A DNA stretch of 64,000 nt from NCBI RefSeq assembly GCF_000712055.1, contig NZ_JOOA01000002.1:1240001-1304000 (forward strand). The letters run 5' to 3'. The notes beneath the pieces are model-generated. The model did not search any database. It saw nothing but the letters and a program-made list of their open reading frames with translations, and was not told the DNA's origin. The position numbers were made by a program, and so were the translations under genes. The stretch is from Ruminococcus sp. HUN007 (lineage in GTDB: Bacteria; Bacillota; Clostridia; Oscillospirales; Ruminococcaceae). Numbering within the stretch: the first letter of the stretch is position 1; each line of letters begins with the position of its first letter. This document shows positions 1 through 8,119 of the stretch, piece after piece.

Positions 1-1228
1 CTCTTTCATGAGGCTCGCGCACATCGATGATAGTTATCTTTTCTCCTTCATCGATACGGCGCTTCAGTTCCTTCGGCTCAATGCCTTCAACTTCCGCTTC
101 TTCCTCACGCTGTTTGGTGATACCGCAGAAGTCTTCGTAGTCAAATTCCTCTATTTCAGTAATGGTCTTCTTTTTGCCGCATACCGGACAGCTGTCATTT
201 TTATGTATTTTCAGCTCACGCCATTTAAGGTTCCAGGCATCGAAGCTTACTACCCTGCCGATGAGGTTCTTTCCTCCGCCTACTATGAGCTTTATTACTT
301 CATTTGCCTGAAGAGTGCCTATAACGCCGGGAAGCACTCCGACTACACCGCCCATAGCACATGAGGGAACAAGTCCTGCCGGAGGCGGTGCCGGATACAT
401 ACATCTGAAGCAGGGACCCTCTTTTGCATAATAGACCGAGACCTGCCCTTCAAACTGATACATGGCACCGAACACATCAGGTTTTCCCAGAAGTGCACAT
501 GCATCGCTTACAAGATAACGCGTGGGATAGTTGTCCGAAGCATCTGCCACAACGTCATATTCTGAAATGATCTCCTCTGCATTTTCGGCAGTCAGACGCT
601 TGTTGTAGATCTCAACCTTTACAAAGGGATTTATCTGCTTTATGCTGTCCTTTGCCGATGCAACCTTCGGTCTGCCTATGTCTCTTGTTCCGTGGATGAC
701 CTGACGCTGAAGATTTGATTCCTCAACTTCATCGTCATCAATTATTCCGATAGTTCCGACACCTGCTGCCGCCAGATACTGAGCAAGCGGCGTGCCGAGT
801 CCTCCGGCTCCGACTATAAGCACCTTTGCAGCCTTAAGTCTTTTCTGGCCTTTTACTCCAATCTCCTGCAGAAGAAGATGGCGGCTGTAACGGTTTATCT
901 CATCGTTTGTCAGCTTTTCGCCATTCCGGTCACCGAGAACACTTTCGTTTCCGGAACCGCCGGCGATCGCCGGAATGAGGATGATCTCGTCATGGTCTTT
1001 AACTTCTGTATCAAATCCGTCAAGATCTCTTATACTTTCATCATTCACAAAAATATTGACAAATGAACGGAGTTTTCCTTCTTCATCGAAAAGTGCTTTT
1101 TTTGTATCCGGATATTCTTCTGACAAAAGAGTAAGCACTTCGCCTACTGTTTTTCCTTCAAGTTCTATTTCAGACCTGTGCTCTGTAAAAAGCCTCAGAG
1201 TCGTTGGTATCACAACTGTTACAGCCAT
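1..1228 (-). CDS. MoaD/ThiS - MoeB/ThiF - rhodanese fusion, sulfur-carrier activating enzyme (3' end outside window)
   Basis: About 409 residues are visible. Residues 1-91 form a ubiquitin-like sulfur carrier ending in an internal Gly-Gly (90-91). Residues 105-350 form an E1-like adenylyltransferase with nucleotide loop GAGGLG, NLQRQ, ASDNYPTRY, and two zinc pairs CFRC and CPVC. A rhodanese domain begins at IDVREPHE near 401 and runs off the edge. The family adenylates the carrier C-terminus and turns it into a thiocarboxylate, a sulfur donor. The next gene upstream is serine acetyltransferase, so a role in carrier-dependent cysteine synthesis is inferred; molybdopterin or thiamin sulfur transfer is the alternative. 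ATG chosen with GGCAGGA 8 bases upstream. Having the carrier fused ahead of its own activating enzyme means its GlyGly is not a free C-terminus. Confidence 0.85.
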   Translation of the reverse strand, partial: MAVTVVIPTTLRLFTEHRSEIELEGKTVGEVLTLLSEEYPDTKKALFDEEGKLRSFVNIFVNDESIRDLDGFDTEVKDHDEIILIPAIAGGSGNESVLGDRNGEKLTNDEINRYSRHLLLQEIGVKGQKRLKAAKVLIVGAGGLGTPLAQYLAAAGVGTIGIIDDDEVEESNLQRQVIHGTRDIGRPKVASAKDSIKQINPFVKVEIYNKRLTAENAEEIISEYDVVADASDNYPTRYLVSDACALLGKPDVFGAMYQFEGQVSVYYAKEGPCFRCMYPAPPPAGLVPSCAMGGVVGVLPGVIGTLQANEVIKLIVGGGKNLIGRVVSFDAWNLKWRELKIHKNDSCPVCGKKKTITEIEEFDYEDFCGITKQREEEAEVEGIEPKELKRRIDEGEKITIIDVREPHER

Positions 1229-1307
1229 AAAATAATTCCTGCCTTTTTTAAAACCTGTCATTCAGATCTTTTTTATATATATTATATGTATAAAATTCGA
1301 TGAATCC

Positions 1308-1336
1308 ATTATAGCATATATCACAAATAGAATCAA
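1308..1336 (-). promoter_or_regulatory. Sigma-A promoter of the MoaD-MoeB fusion gene
   Basis: Read on the minus strand: TTGATT, 17 bp, TATAAT, with TGC just before the -10 (extended -10). The transcript would start near 1301, giving a leader of about 70 nt. This suggests the fusion gene is transcribed separately from cysE. The rest of the 1229-1419 gap is AT-rich; an 8-bp inverted repeat CCTATAAC/GTTATAGG (1380-1387 and 1408-1415) just after cysE has no T-tract and is only a possible terminator. Confidence 0.7.
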
Positions 1337-1419
1337 TATCAATTTAATCTCAAATTATTATTACAAGATATAGATATTCCCTATAACCGTGTCATCAATT
1401 CATTCCTGTTATAGGTTTT

Positions 1420-2364
1420 TCATATAATATAAAACCACGCAGCTTCATTTTCAACGTCAACACGTTCGACCGGCTTTGAAGCATCATAGTTATACCTTAG
1501 CTCCTGGTTCTTGACACTTACCTTGGCTCCTTCCGGAATTGAACGCGTTATGAAAGCGTTGCCGCCTATGACAACATCTTTTCCGATCACGGTGTCGCCT
1601 CCGAGAATAGACGCGCCGGAATATATAGTAACATTGTCTTCGATAGTCGGATGTCTTCTTTTGTTTTTCAGTGCCTGTCCGCCTCGTGTTGAGAGAGCAC
1701 CGAGTGTAACACCCTGGTAGATCTTCACGTTATTTCCGATAACGGTCGTTTCACCTATGACTATACCTGTACCGTGATCAATGAAAAAGTATTTTCCGAT
1801 CGTAGCACCGGGATGAATGTCGATACCGGTCACGCTGTGTGCATATTCAGTCATCATGCGCGGAATTACCGGAACACCCAGAAGGAACAGCTCGTGTGCT
1901 ATCCTGTTTACAAGAACAGCGTACAGTCCCGGATAGGAATAAATGATCTCATCTTCGCTGAACGCAGCCGGGTCACCGTCATAGGCTGCCTGAACATCGG
2001 TTTCAATGTATTCTTTTATTTTCGGAAGCTTTTTAATGAACTCCAGTGCGATGTTTTCAGCTTTTTCCGTAATATCCTCATCCGTGCTTTCATCGCCGTC
2101 GAAAACTATGGTCATCTGCTTGGTAAGCTTGTAGATGACATCTTCAATAAGCATGGAAAGATTGTTCCGGAGCGTGTAGACCTTGATCGATCTGTTCCTG
2201 AAATATCCCGGAAATATGATCTTGCGAAGGCTTGTAAGAATATCAACTATGGCTTCCCTGTCCGGATGATTGAATATTTTGACTTCCTCAGACGTCCTTT
2301 TCTTTTCATAATCATCAAGCAGCAGGCCGACAATGTCATTTACACTTTCTTCAATATAGTTCAA
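1420..2364 (-). CDS. cysE: Serine O-acetyltransferase
   Basis: A 314-residue protein of the EpsC/CysE type. It makes O-acetylserine from serine and acetyl-CoA, the committed step of cysteine synthesis, in the cytoplasm. The N-terminal 170 residues are helical. The C-terminal part is a left-handed beta-helix of hexapeptide repeats, with HPGATIGKYFFIDHGTG and GVTLGALS carrying the active-site His/Asp. The start is TTG, supported by GGAAGGAG 8 bases upstream; no better ATG exists. It begins 23 nt after porB, so it may be read from the por promoter. Its neighbour downstream is a sulfur-carrier activating fusion, a natural partner for using O-acetylserine. Confidence 0.93.
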   Translation of the reverse strand: MNYIEESVNDIVGLLLDDYEKKRTSEEVKIFNHPDREAIVDILTSLRKIIFPGYFRNRSIKVYTLRNNLSMLIEDVIYKLTKQMTIVFDGDESTDEDITEKAENIALEFIKKLPKIKEYIETDVQAAYDGDPAAFSEDEIIYSYPGLYAVLVNRIAHELFLLGVPVIPRMMTEYAHSVTGIDIHPGATIGKYFFIDHGTGIVIGETTVIGNNVKIYQGVTLGALSTRGGQALKNKRRHPTIEDNVTIYSGASILGGDTVIGKDVVIGGNAFITRSIPEGAKVSVKNQELRYNYDASKPVERVDVENEAAWFYII

Positions 2365-2387
2365 ATTTAATTCTCCTTCCGCTTAAA

Positions 2388-3281
2388 TTATACGATGAAA
2401 TTCTTTTCAATAAACTTCCACTTTTCATCCCTTGAATCAGTTATCACCTTAATATCATCTTCGGTAAGATGTCTGAAACGTCCCTGTCTCTTCAGATAAG
2501 CTTCAGCAGATGTGAATTCCTTCGGTCTGTGTGTCAGTCTGTATTCACCGTTTTCATATTCGGCAAGATACCAGAGACCGCTGTCCACAACTTCCTTTGC
2601 GATCTCAACTGTTTCATCAACAGAAATGCCCCAGCCGGTAGGACACGGAGCTATTACATGAATGTACTTTGTCCCCTGGATCTGCGATGCCTTCTGAACC
2701 TTGGCTATGAAATCACCTATATATCCCACACTTGCTGTGGCAGCGTAAGGGATGCCGTGAGCCGCAACTATCTCGAACATATTTTTCTTCGGTCTTATGT
2801 TTCCGTGAACATTTGCTCCTGCCGGAGTCGTAGTCGTCCTTGCGCCGAACGGTGTCAGACCGCTTTTCTGGATGCCGGTGTTCATGTAGGCTTCGTTGTC
2901 GTAGCAGATGTAGATAATATTGTCGTTACGGTCTATTGCTCCGGAAAGCGCCTGAATACCGATGTCGGCAGTACCGCCGTCACCTGCAAATCCTACTGCT
3001 GTAAAGTCTTTATAGCCCTTTGCACGGAGTCCCGCCTCGATACCTGTAAGCATGGAAGCAGTTCCTGCGAAGGTTGATATTATGGAATTGTTTGAGAAGC
3101 AGAGCTGCGGAAAATTGAAGCCTACTGCGGACATACAGCCTGCCGGAAGAACTGAAACTGCATTTTTGCCGAGTACCTTAAGGGCAGCCCTTACCGCAAG
3201 ACTTCCCCCGCATCCGGCACATGCCTTGTGTCCGTAAAAATATTCTTCCCTTGAAATGCTGTCTGCGACCTTATTAGCCAT
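2388..3281 (-). CDS. porB: Pyruvate (2-oxoacid):ferredoxin oxidoreductase, beta subunit
   Basis: 297 residues. This is the thiamin-diphosphate-binding subunit: the TPP motif runs from GDGGTADIGI to about YDNEAYMNTG, and cysteines in HKACAGCGG and APCPTGW fit ligands of the subunit's 4Fe-4S cluster. With the other three subunits it converts pyruvate and CoA to acetyl-CoA, CO2 and reduced ferredoxin, the main pyruvate-cleaving step of anaerobes. It overlaps the end of porA by 8 nt. Pyruvate is the likely substrate from the organism type; a branched-chain 2-oxoacid (VOR) specificity cannot be excluded from sequence alone. Confidence 0.9.
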   Translation of the reverse strand: MANKVADSISREEYFYGHKACAGCGGSLAVRAALKVLGKNAVSVLPAGCMSAVGFNFPQLCFSNNSIISTFAGTASMLTGIEAGLRAKGYKDFTAVGFAGDGGTADIGIQALSGAIDRNDNIIYICYDNEAYMNTGIQKSGLTPFGARTTTTPAGANVHGNIRPKKNMFEIVAAHGIPYAATASVGYIGDFIAKVQKASQIQGTKYIHVIAPCPTGWGISVDETVEIAKEVVDSGLWYLAEYENGEYRLTHRPKEFTSAEAYLKRQGRFRHLTEDDIKVITDSRDEKWKFIEKNFIV

Positions 3282-4440
3282 TGTTTCCGTCTCCTATCCC
3301 GATAAAGTTTACTCTGTCCGTGCCTTTTATTATGCTTTTAAATATGGTTTCAATATCAGACGCTGAAATGTTTCTTCCGCCGAGTCCGCCGATGAAGTTA
3401 TATCCTTCTGCCTTTCCGTTTTCCTTTTTAACAGCGGAATTTACGTTTGTGAAAACCGTGCCCTCGTTTCCGAAGCTGATATCCTTTTCGAGAACTGCAT
3501 ATGCCTTTACCCTGCTGAGAGCTTCTGCTATCTCTTCATTCGGGAAAGGTCTCATGTAGCGTATGCGCACAACACCTGCACGTATTCCCTGCTCACGGAG
3601 CCTGTCAGCTGTTTTGCGGCACAGTCCGGCTATACTTCCGAGAGTAACGATAATATAGTCTGCATCATCAGTCAGATAGTTTTCGGTAAGCCCGGTGTAT
3701 CTGCGTCCGAATATTTTCTCAAATTCATCTTCAGTCTCCTTAATAACATCCGAAGCTGCAAGCATTCCCTCATGCGCCCTGTACTTGAAGATGTAGTTCG
3801 TTTCCGGACCTGCTGAAAAGGCCATATTCTTAGGGCTGTCAAAATCGATGCGGTTGTCAGTCTCGTAAGCAGGAAGGAAACGGTCAGCCTGTTCTTCCGT
3901 CGGGATATCAACCTTTTCATAGGTGTGAGTGAGAACGAATCCGTCCAGATTAGCCATGTACGGAGTAGAAACACGCTTGTCCTCAGCTATTCTGTAGCTC
4001 ATAAGTGCAAGGTCAAGTGCCTCCTGTGCGTTTTCAGCGTATGACTGTATCCAGCCGCTGTCGAGCTGTGAAAGGCTGTCACGCTGGTCACCGTAGATAT
4101 TCCACGGAAGCGCTGTGGAACGGTCAGCGTTCATCATAACTATCGGGAAACGTCCGCCCGAAGCGTAGTAGAGACATTCCGCCATATAGAGCAGTCCCTG
4201 TGAGGATGTAGCTGTAAATGCTCTTGCACCTGCGGCACTTGCTCCCATGGCGCATGACAGAGCTGAATGCTCCGATTCAACATGAACGTACTCTGACTTC
4301 AGGCTTCCGTTTTCCACCATCTCGGAAAGACGTTCAACAACTATGGTCTGCGGTGTTATAGGATAGGCCGAGATCACCTCCGGACGCGCAAGTCTTATGC
4401 CCTCGGCAAATGCCTCATTTCCTGAAAGAAATTTTTTCAT
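3274..4440 (-). CDS. porA: Pyruvate (2-oxoacid):ferredoxin oxidoreductase, alpha subunit
   Basis: 388 residues. The N-terminal pyrimidine-binding domain has the family signatures GNEAFAEG, AYPITPQT, ESEHSA and TSSQGL, followed by GDQRDSLSQLDSGWIQ near the substrate pocket. The C-terminal transketolase-like domain (about 240-388) includes TLGSIAGLC and RIRYMRPFP. It overlaps the ferredoxin-type subunit by 4 nt (ATGA) and porB by 8 nt, so all four subunits are translationally coupled. The order gamma-delta-alpha-beta is the ancestral four-gene arrangement, not the single large PFOR chain many Firmicutes carry. Confidence 0.9.
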   Translation of the reverse strand: MKKFLSGNEAFAEGIRLARPEVISAYPITPQTIVVERLSEMVENGSLKSEYVHVESEHSALSCAMGASAAGARAFTATSSQGLLYMAECLYYASGGRFPIVMMNADRSTALPWNIYGDQRDSLSQLDSGWIQSYAENAQEALDLALMSYRIAEDKRVSTPYMANLDGFVLTHTYEKVDIPTEEQADRFLPAYETDNRIDFDSPKNMAFSAGPETNYIFKYRAHEGMLAASDVIKETEDEFEKIFGRRYTGLTENYLTDDADYIIVTLGSIAGLCRKTADRLREQGIRAGVVRIRYMRPFPNEEIAEALSRVKAYAVLEKDISFGNEGTVFTNVNSAVKKENGKAEGYNFIGGLGGRNISASDIETIFKSIIKGTDRVNFIGIGDGNNG

Positions 4441-4730
4441 TTACGCTCCGCCTCCGTTTCTATCGCGCCCGGTCTGCATATCTTCACACAGATACCGCAG
4501 CCCTTGCAGAAATCATAGTCGATCACTGCTTTACCATTCTGTATTGAAATAACCCCGTCCGGACAGTAAAGATAGCACTGCTCGCAGCCGACACATTTTT
4601 CAGTGTGAACAACAGGTCTTATGCTCCTCCATCCGCTGTTTACCGTAACAAGATATCCCGCTTCAAAACATGTGTTTTCCGGAACGTCGTCAAATCCGAA
4701 CACCTTTTTCTCTCTGATATACGGTTTCAT
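4437..4730 (-). CDS. porD: Pyruvate (2-oxoacid):ferredoxin oxidoreductase, delta (ferredoxin-type) subunit
   Basis: 97 residues with two 4Fe-4S binding motifs: KCVGCEQCYLYCP (about 43-55) and FCKGCGICVKICRP (about 74-87). It relays electrons from the beta-subunit cluster to external ferredoxin. The N-terminal 35 residues are the usual lead segment of PorD. It overlaps its neighbours by 4 nt on both sides. Confidence 0.92.
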   Translation of the reverse strand: MKPYIREKKVFGFDDVPENTCFEAGYLVTVNSGWRSIRPVVHTEKCVGCEQCYLYCPDGVISIQNGKAVIDYDFCKGCGICVKICRPGAIETEAERK

Positions 4731-5242
4731 TCAGATACCTCCTGCAAGGCCTTCAGAAGTGCACCGGCATTGCGCTCCGCGATCTTCGCCGGCATGTATC
4801 CCCTTACTGCCTTCTCCGCTTCATCAGGTGTGACAACGCCTGAAATACCGGCAAGCAGACCGAGCATGACTGTATTTACCACAGGCAGTTTAAACTCTGC
4901 CGCAATGCTTTCAGCGTCAAATGCGTGAGCACCTTCTATGTCATTCTTTGAATTTACAATTATTTTTCCGCCCTCTTTAAGTTCATTCCTAAGTAAAGGA
5001 CTGTATAATGTTTCGTCAAGCACAACTATATAATCCGCCTTTTCGGTCTGACTTCTGTCTGCCACCGGTTCACTGTCGAGCTTTGTGAACGCCCTTACGG
5101 GTGCACCTCTTCTTTCCGGACCGAAAGACGGAAAAGCGAGAGCGTATTTGTCATCATCTGATATTGTGTAAGCCGCACCGAGCAGTCTTGCTGCAGTAAA
5201 TGCTCCCTCACCGCCGCGTCCGAGCCAGAGTATCTCTTTCAT
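4727..5242 (-). CDS. porC: Pyruvate (2-oxoacid):ferredoxin oxidoreductase, gamma subunit
   Basis: 171 residues. Typical gamma-subunit opening LWLGRGGEGAFTAARLLG, then FGPERRGAPVRAF and ADYIVVLDETLY. The domain binds near CoA and the interface in the assembled enzyme. It is the first gene of the por operon. The start at 5242 gives a 10-nt spacing to AGGAG; an in-frame ATG at 5248 lies only 4 nt from the same site and is the alternative. Confidence 0.9.
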   Translation of the reverse strand: MKEILWLGRGGEGAFTAARLLGAAYTISDDDKYALAFPSFGPERRGAPVRAFTKLDSEPVADRSQTEKADYIVVLDETLYSPLLRNELKEGGKIIVNSKNDIEGAHAFDAESIAAEFKLPVVNTVMLGLLAGISGVVTPDEAEKAVRGYMPAKIAERNAGALLKALQEVSE

Positions 5243-5276
5243 AAGCATATCTCTCCTATCGTATTAGTGTGTTTTA

Positions 5277-5305
5277 ATTATACACTTATTCTCAGATGGT
5301 GTCTA
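5277..5305 (-). promoter_or_regulatory. Sigma-A promoter of the por operon
   Basis: On the minus strand: TAGACA, 17 bp, TATAAT, about 30 nt before the porC start. Expected to drive porC, porD, porA, porB and possibly cysE. Confidence 0.7.
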
Positions 5306-5442
5306 ATATCAATAGCCTATCATCAGTTATAGCAAATATTTATAAGCATACACGGATGTATAGACGTACGGAACCGGAGCACTGCCCTGAGCTGATGTAT
5401 GATCCGCATCCGGAGAGTTACGGTATATTTCACATAATTCAG

Positions 5443-5471
5443 TAGACAAATAGCTGATTATGTGGTATAAT
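5443..5471 (+). promoter_or_regulatory. Sigma-A promoter with extended -10
   Basis: TAGACA, 17 bp, TATAAT, preceded by TGG. It starts transcription near 5478, about 36 nt before the coiled-coil gene at 5514. It is divergent from the por promoter. Confidence 0.75.
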
Positions 5472-5513
5472 TTAAATAACATGGTCGTAATAAAACAACG
5501 GAGGAATACATTT

Positions 5514-5927
5514 ATGTTCAAGAAAAATTTCACTGAAGATGATATTAAAGAGCTTATCAACGAAAGCCTTGAAGAGACGATCAAAAAGCAGGCTGACGAG
5601 ATCGCAGAGCTCAGAAGAATGGTAAAGCACCAGTCCGGAGAGATCTATGAACTCAGAAAAAAGGTATACGAAGAAGGCGCAGATATTAACCTTGATCTTA
5701 CAGAAGAAAAGTTAAGCGACCTTTCAAAGAAGATCGCTCAGGAGATCCTTGCTGAGCCTGAAGAGGAAACATTCAAGCGTGCAAAGCCGTTCGTTGACGA
5801 AAACGGTGAAATGAACACACCGCTTTCAAGAATGGGTTACGTGATGAGCGAATGTACAACATTCACACAGAAATACGTTTCAAAAATGCTCCGTTTATTA
5901 TTCGGAAAGAACGAAACAAACGAATGA
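5514..5927 (+). CDS. Small acidic coiled-coil protein of unknown function
   Basis: 137 residues, no signal peptide or membrane segment. Residues 5-60 are highly charged heptad-like sequence (EETIKKQADEIAELRRMV) consistent with a coiled coil. The C-terminal third has MGYVMSECTTFTQKYVSKM. I do not recognise the family. The ATG at 5514 has GGAGGA 8 bases upstream; an in-frame ATG 54 nt earlier lies before the transcription start and lacks a ribosome site. It is monocistronic between its own promoter and a strong terminator. Confidence 0.75.
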   Translation: MFKKNFTEDDIKELINESLEETIKKQADEIAELRRMVKHQSGEIYELRKKVYEEGADINLDLTEEKLSDLSKKIAQEILAEPEEETFKRAKPFVDENGEMNTPLSRMGYVMSECTTFTQKYVSKMLRLLFGKNETNE

Positions 5928-5954
5928 TCATTTCTGCCGGAGCAGTCTCTCCGT

Positions 5955-6005
5955 AAAAAAAGGAACACATTTCAGTTACGCTGAAGCTGAAATGTGTTCC
6001 TTTTT
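5955..6005. terminator. Strong bidirectional intrinsic terminator
   Basis: About 20-bp near-perfect stem around GGAACACATTTCAG / CTGAAATGTGTTCC, flanked by an A-run on the left and a T-run on the right. It serves the coiled-coil gene on the plus strand and the converging C39 peptidase gene on the minus strand. Confidence 0.9.
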
Positions 6006-6014
6006 GTTTTATTA

Positions 6015-6850
6015 TCAGTTTTTGCCTTTTACTATTATGACCGCATTGCGTTCTAGCTGCTCATAGCGCGTGCAGACAGCTCCCATGTCAAGTGTAAGAA
6101 CGCCGTTCATCGGATCGTGTGTACGTACAGTACCTTCATCAGCATCGTAGCCGGTAGGACTACACAGTGTTCGTTTGACGGCCAGATCACCACTTTGCCT
6201 TCAGGTGTTCTCCATCTTGATTTGTATTCCGGCTCAACAAGTTCCATTGTTGACCAGATGATAACAGGAACGTCGTGTTCAACGTAATCAAGAAGGTCAT
6301 CGAATTCAGCACCGGAAAGATTGACCGGTGAAAATGCGCCGCCGCAGTCGTCTATAAACCTCTGAGCGGTCCTGACAATACACGGAGCCATGCATCCGTA
6401 GGAAGAATCGCCTTCCGGATCACCTGCAAAAGTATTTCGGAAATCAGGTCCGAAATAGTGCTCATCCTCATCGCATCTTACATCTTCCTTGATAAGATAA
6501 TTTCTTGCGACATCCACCTTGTCGGCATCCAGACCAAGGTGATTAAGCACCATGGTAAGGGAAGTTACCTCACAGCCTGTAGGAAGCTCCGGCATCTGCC
6601 AGAGAAGTTCAAAGCCGTCAATATAATGGCTTCCTGTCTTTTTAATCTTCTCTCTGTTAAGCTTGAAAAGAGTTTCACCTGTTTTGCCTTTTGCCTCAAA
6701 TTCATCATCTTCAACCGCATTTGCATAGTGAGTAGGTCTGATTCCGTCGTCGGACTGTCTGCTCGAATAGATAAGAAAATATCCGGCTGCAACCGCTGCT
6801 GCTCCGCCTATGAGAATGACCGTTAAAAGTATTTTTAAGAATGTTCGCAT
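6015..6850 (-). CDS. Membrane-anchored C39-family peptidase-like protein (frameshifted)
   Basis: Residues 5-25 are one hydrophobic segment (signal anchor), and the rest is a C39_2-type papain-like domain outside the membrane. The catalytic Cys is in ELPTGCEVTS; the His is in SNEHCVVL. The reading frame breaks just after CVVL near 6153-6160; adding one base restores a natural continuation TGYDADEGTVRTHDPMNG and a stop at 6015, giving 278 residues. As written, the chain ends out of frame at 6107. ATG at 6850 is chosen because GGGGA precedes it by 6 nt and the hydrophobic segment follows. Substrate is unknown; such proteins act on cell-wall or secreted peptides. Confidence 0.7.
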
Positions 6851-6869
6851 CAAATGTTCCCCTAACAGA

Positions 6870-7710
6870 TTATAGTTTTTTTTCGCCCATCCAGTACCAC
6901 AGATTTTCTGCAAATCCAAGCTTTGCGTACCACTCATCAAGAGATGTATAGTTTACGTAAACTTCAGTACATCCCGCTGATTTCATGTATCCTGCTGCAA
7001 AGGCTACCATGCCGAGTCCTATGCCTCTGTTTCTTTCCTCAGGCACAACACCGACATATCCTAAAAGTCCGGTTCTGCTGTCTTTCCCCGTAATAATTGT
7101 TCCCGCATCAGTATCGGCCATTGCAAAGCCCACAGTCCTGCCTGACAGAACGGCTTTTATAACGGCTGACTTACTGTTGTTTTCATAAAACCTGAGCCAC
7201 TTCGGCTCAACACGCATTACCGCTTCATACACATCGGAAAGGTCTCCGCCGTTTACAACTGTATAGCTTAACCCCTCCGGAAGAGGTCTGCTCCATGACG
7301 AGCTGTCAGAAGGAATGTCCGCGGCATCCAGGACCATGCTGAGCGTTCCGTTAAAGGCTGTATAACCGCGGTTTTCAAAAAAAGCGGTGTGACATGGTAT
7401 CAATAACAGCGCCCCAGAAAATATCGCGCTCACTTCTCCCGAGAACCGCCCTGTCATATCCGCGGGATCTTATGATCTCCTCTGCTTCCTCAAGAAGTGA
7501 GGAACCGATACCTTTTCCCTGATGTTCCGGATGAACGCAGACAAGAAGCACTGTATTTCCGTCAACAGCTGCAAACCCTGTGATCTCACTGCCGCTTTTT
7601 CTGACAAGCAGATCAGTCCCTTCAAGTTTTTCCTCCATTACACGGCCGGCTGTTCCGAGCATCGGAAAACATTCGGAAAAAAGTGAAAAGAACTGACTGT
7701 CAAATTTCAT
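6870..7710 (-). CDS. Tandem GNAT-fold acetyltransferase (frameshifted in a 7-base run)
   Basis: Two GNAT halves. The N-terminal half (7384-7710) has VCVHPEHQGKGIGSSLL, the acetyl-CoA loop. The C-terminal half has VGVVPEERNRGIGLGMV. They lie in different frames that meet at a 7-base A/T run (7377-7383). With six bases the sequence reads MSHRFFENRGYTAFNG, a normal GNAT junction, and one protein of 279 residues results. I therefore annotate one gene. The substrate is unknown. Start at 7710 is supported by AAAGGAG. It overlaps the small gene upstream by 4 nt. Confidence 0.75.
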
Positions 7711-7874
7711 GAAGTCGTTTTCTCCTTTAAACTTTTTTCATTTCTGTGTCTTAAAGGAGGACGGTTCATTGTTTTTTTCATTTCTGACTTAGCCTGCTTC
7801 ATGGCAAGAGATTTCTCTATTTTTTCTTCCATGTAACTGAGATCTATATCAGTAGATACATCAAAAGTTTCCAT
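7707..7874 (-). CDS. Small basic protein of unknown function
   Basis: 55 residues, strongly charged, no membrane segment; central helix MEEKIEKSLAMKQAKSEMKK and a basic tail. Its stop overlaps the GNAT start as ATGA, so the two are coupled. The ATG at 7874 is preceded by CGGAG at about 10 nt; a longer TTG start at 7913 has no ribosome site. Family not recognised. Confidence 0.55.
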   Translation of the reverse strand: METFDVSTDIDLSYMEEKIEKSLAMKQAKSEMKKTMNRPPLRHRNEKSLKEKTTS

Positions 7875-7974
7875 TTTACTCAAACTCCGTTCCCGATAAT
7901 TCGATAGTTTCAAACCGGTTATAAACTGATGAGCTACCAGATAATGCCGGTCGTTTAACTATGAGGCTACAGAC

Positions 7975-8003
7975 ATTCTACCATTTTAATTGAGTTATGT
8001 CAA
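7975..8003 (-). promoter_or_regulatory. Sigma-A promoter of the small-protein/GNAT/C39 operon
   Basis: On the minus strand: TTGACA, 17 bp, TAGAAT with an extended TGG. Transcription would start near 7968 and cover the small gene, the GNAT gene and the C39 gene, spaced 0-20 nt apart. Confidence 0.75.
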
Positions 8004-8027
8004 CACTAAGCCTGTTTTAAGACAGTG

Positions 8028-8062
8028 AAAAACGGTGACAGCCGAAGCATATCACCGTTTTA
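8028..8062 (-). terminator. Possible terminator downstream of the aminotransferase
   Basis: Inverted repeat AAAACGGTGA / TCACCGTTTT with a 13-nt loop and a short T-stretch on the minus strand, about 60 nt after the aminotransferase stop. Confidence 0.5.
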
Positions 8063-8074
8063 CCTGTTATGAGA

Positions 8075-8094
8075 GAAACGCTGATCAGCGTTTC
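8075..8094. repeat. 20-bp perfect palindrome, end-to-end remnant of a dispersed repeat
   Basis: GAAACGCTGATCAGCGTTTC is two copies, head to head, of the terminal motif of the 110-bp element at 30107-30216 (AGGAAACRCTGATT). It reads as a collapsed copy with the interior missing. Confidence 0.6.
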
Positions 8095-8119
8095 CTGAGG
8101 ATACGAATAGCTTTACTGA

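Noticed and set aside
1226..1420. Riboswitch upstream of the sulfur-carrier fusion gene
   Set aside because: The leader is AT-rich and shows no conserved SAM, cysteine or molybdenum-cofactor fold that I can recognise.
6015..7710. Possible GNAT-C39 fusion: an 8-base run at the GNAT end (6875-6882) would, if one base shorter, fuse the two frames
   Set aside because: The peptidase has its own ribosome site and a start followed by a hydrophobic segment, and the GNAT end is normal as written.
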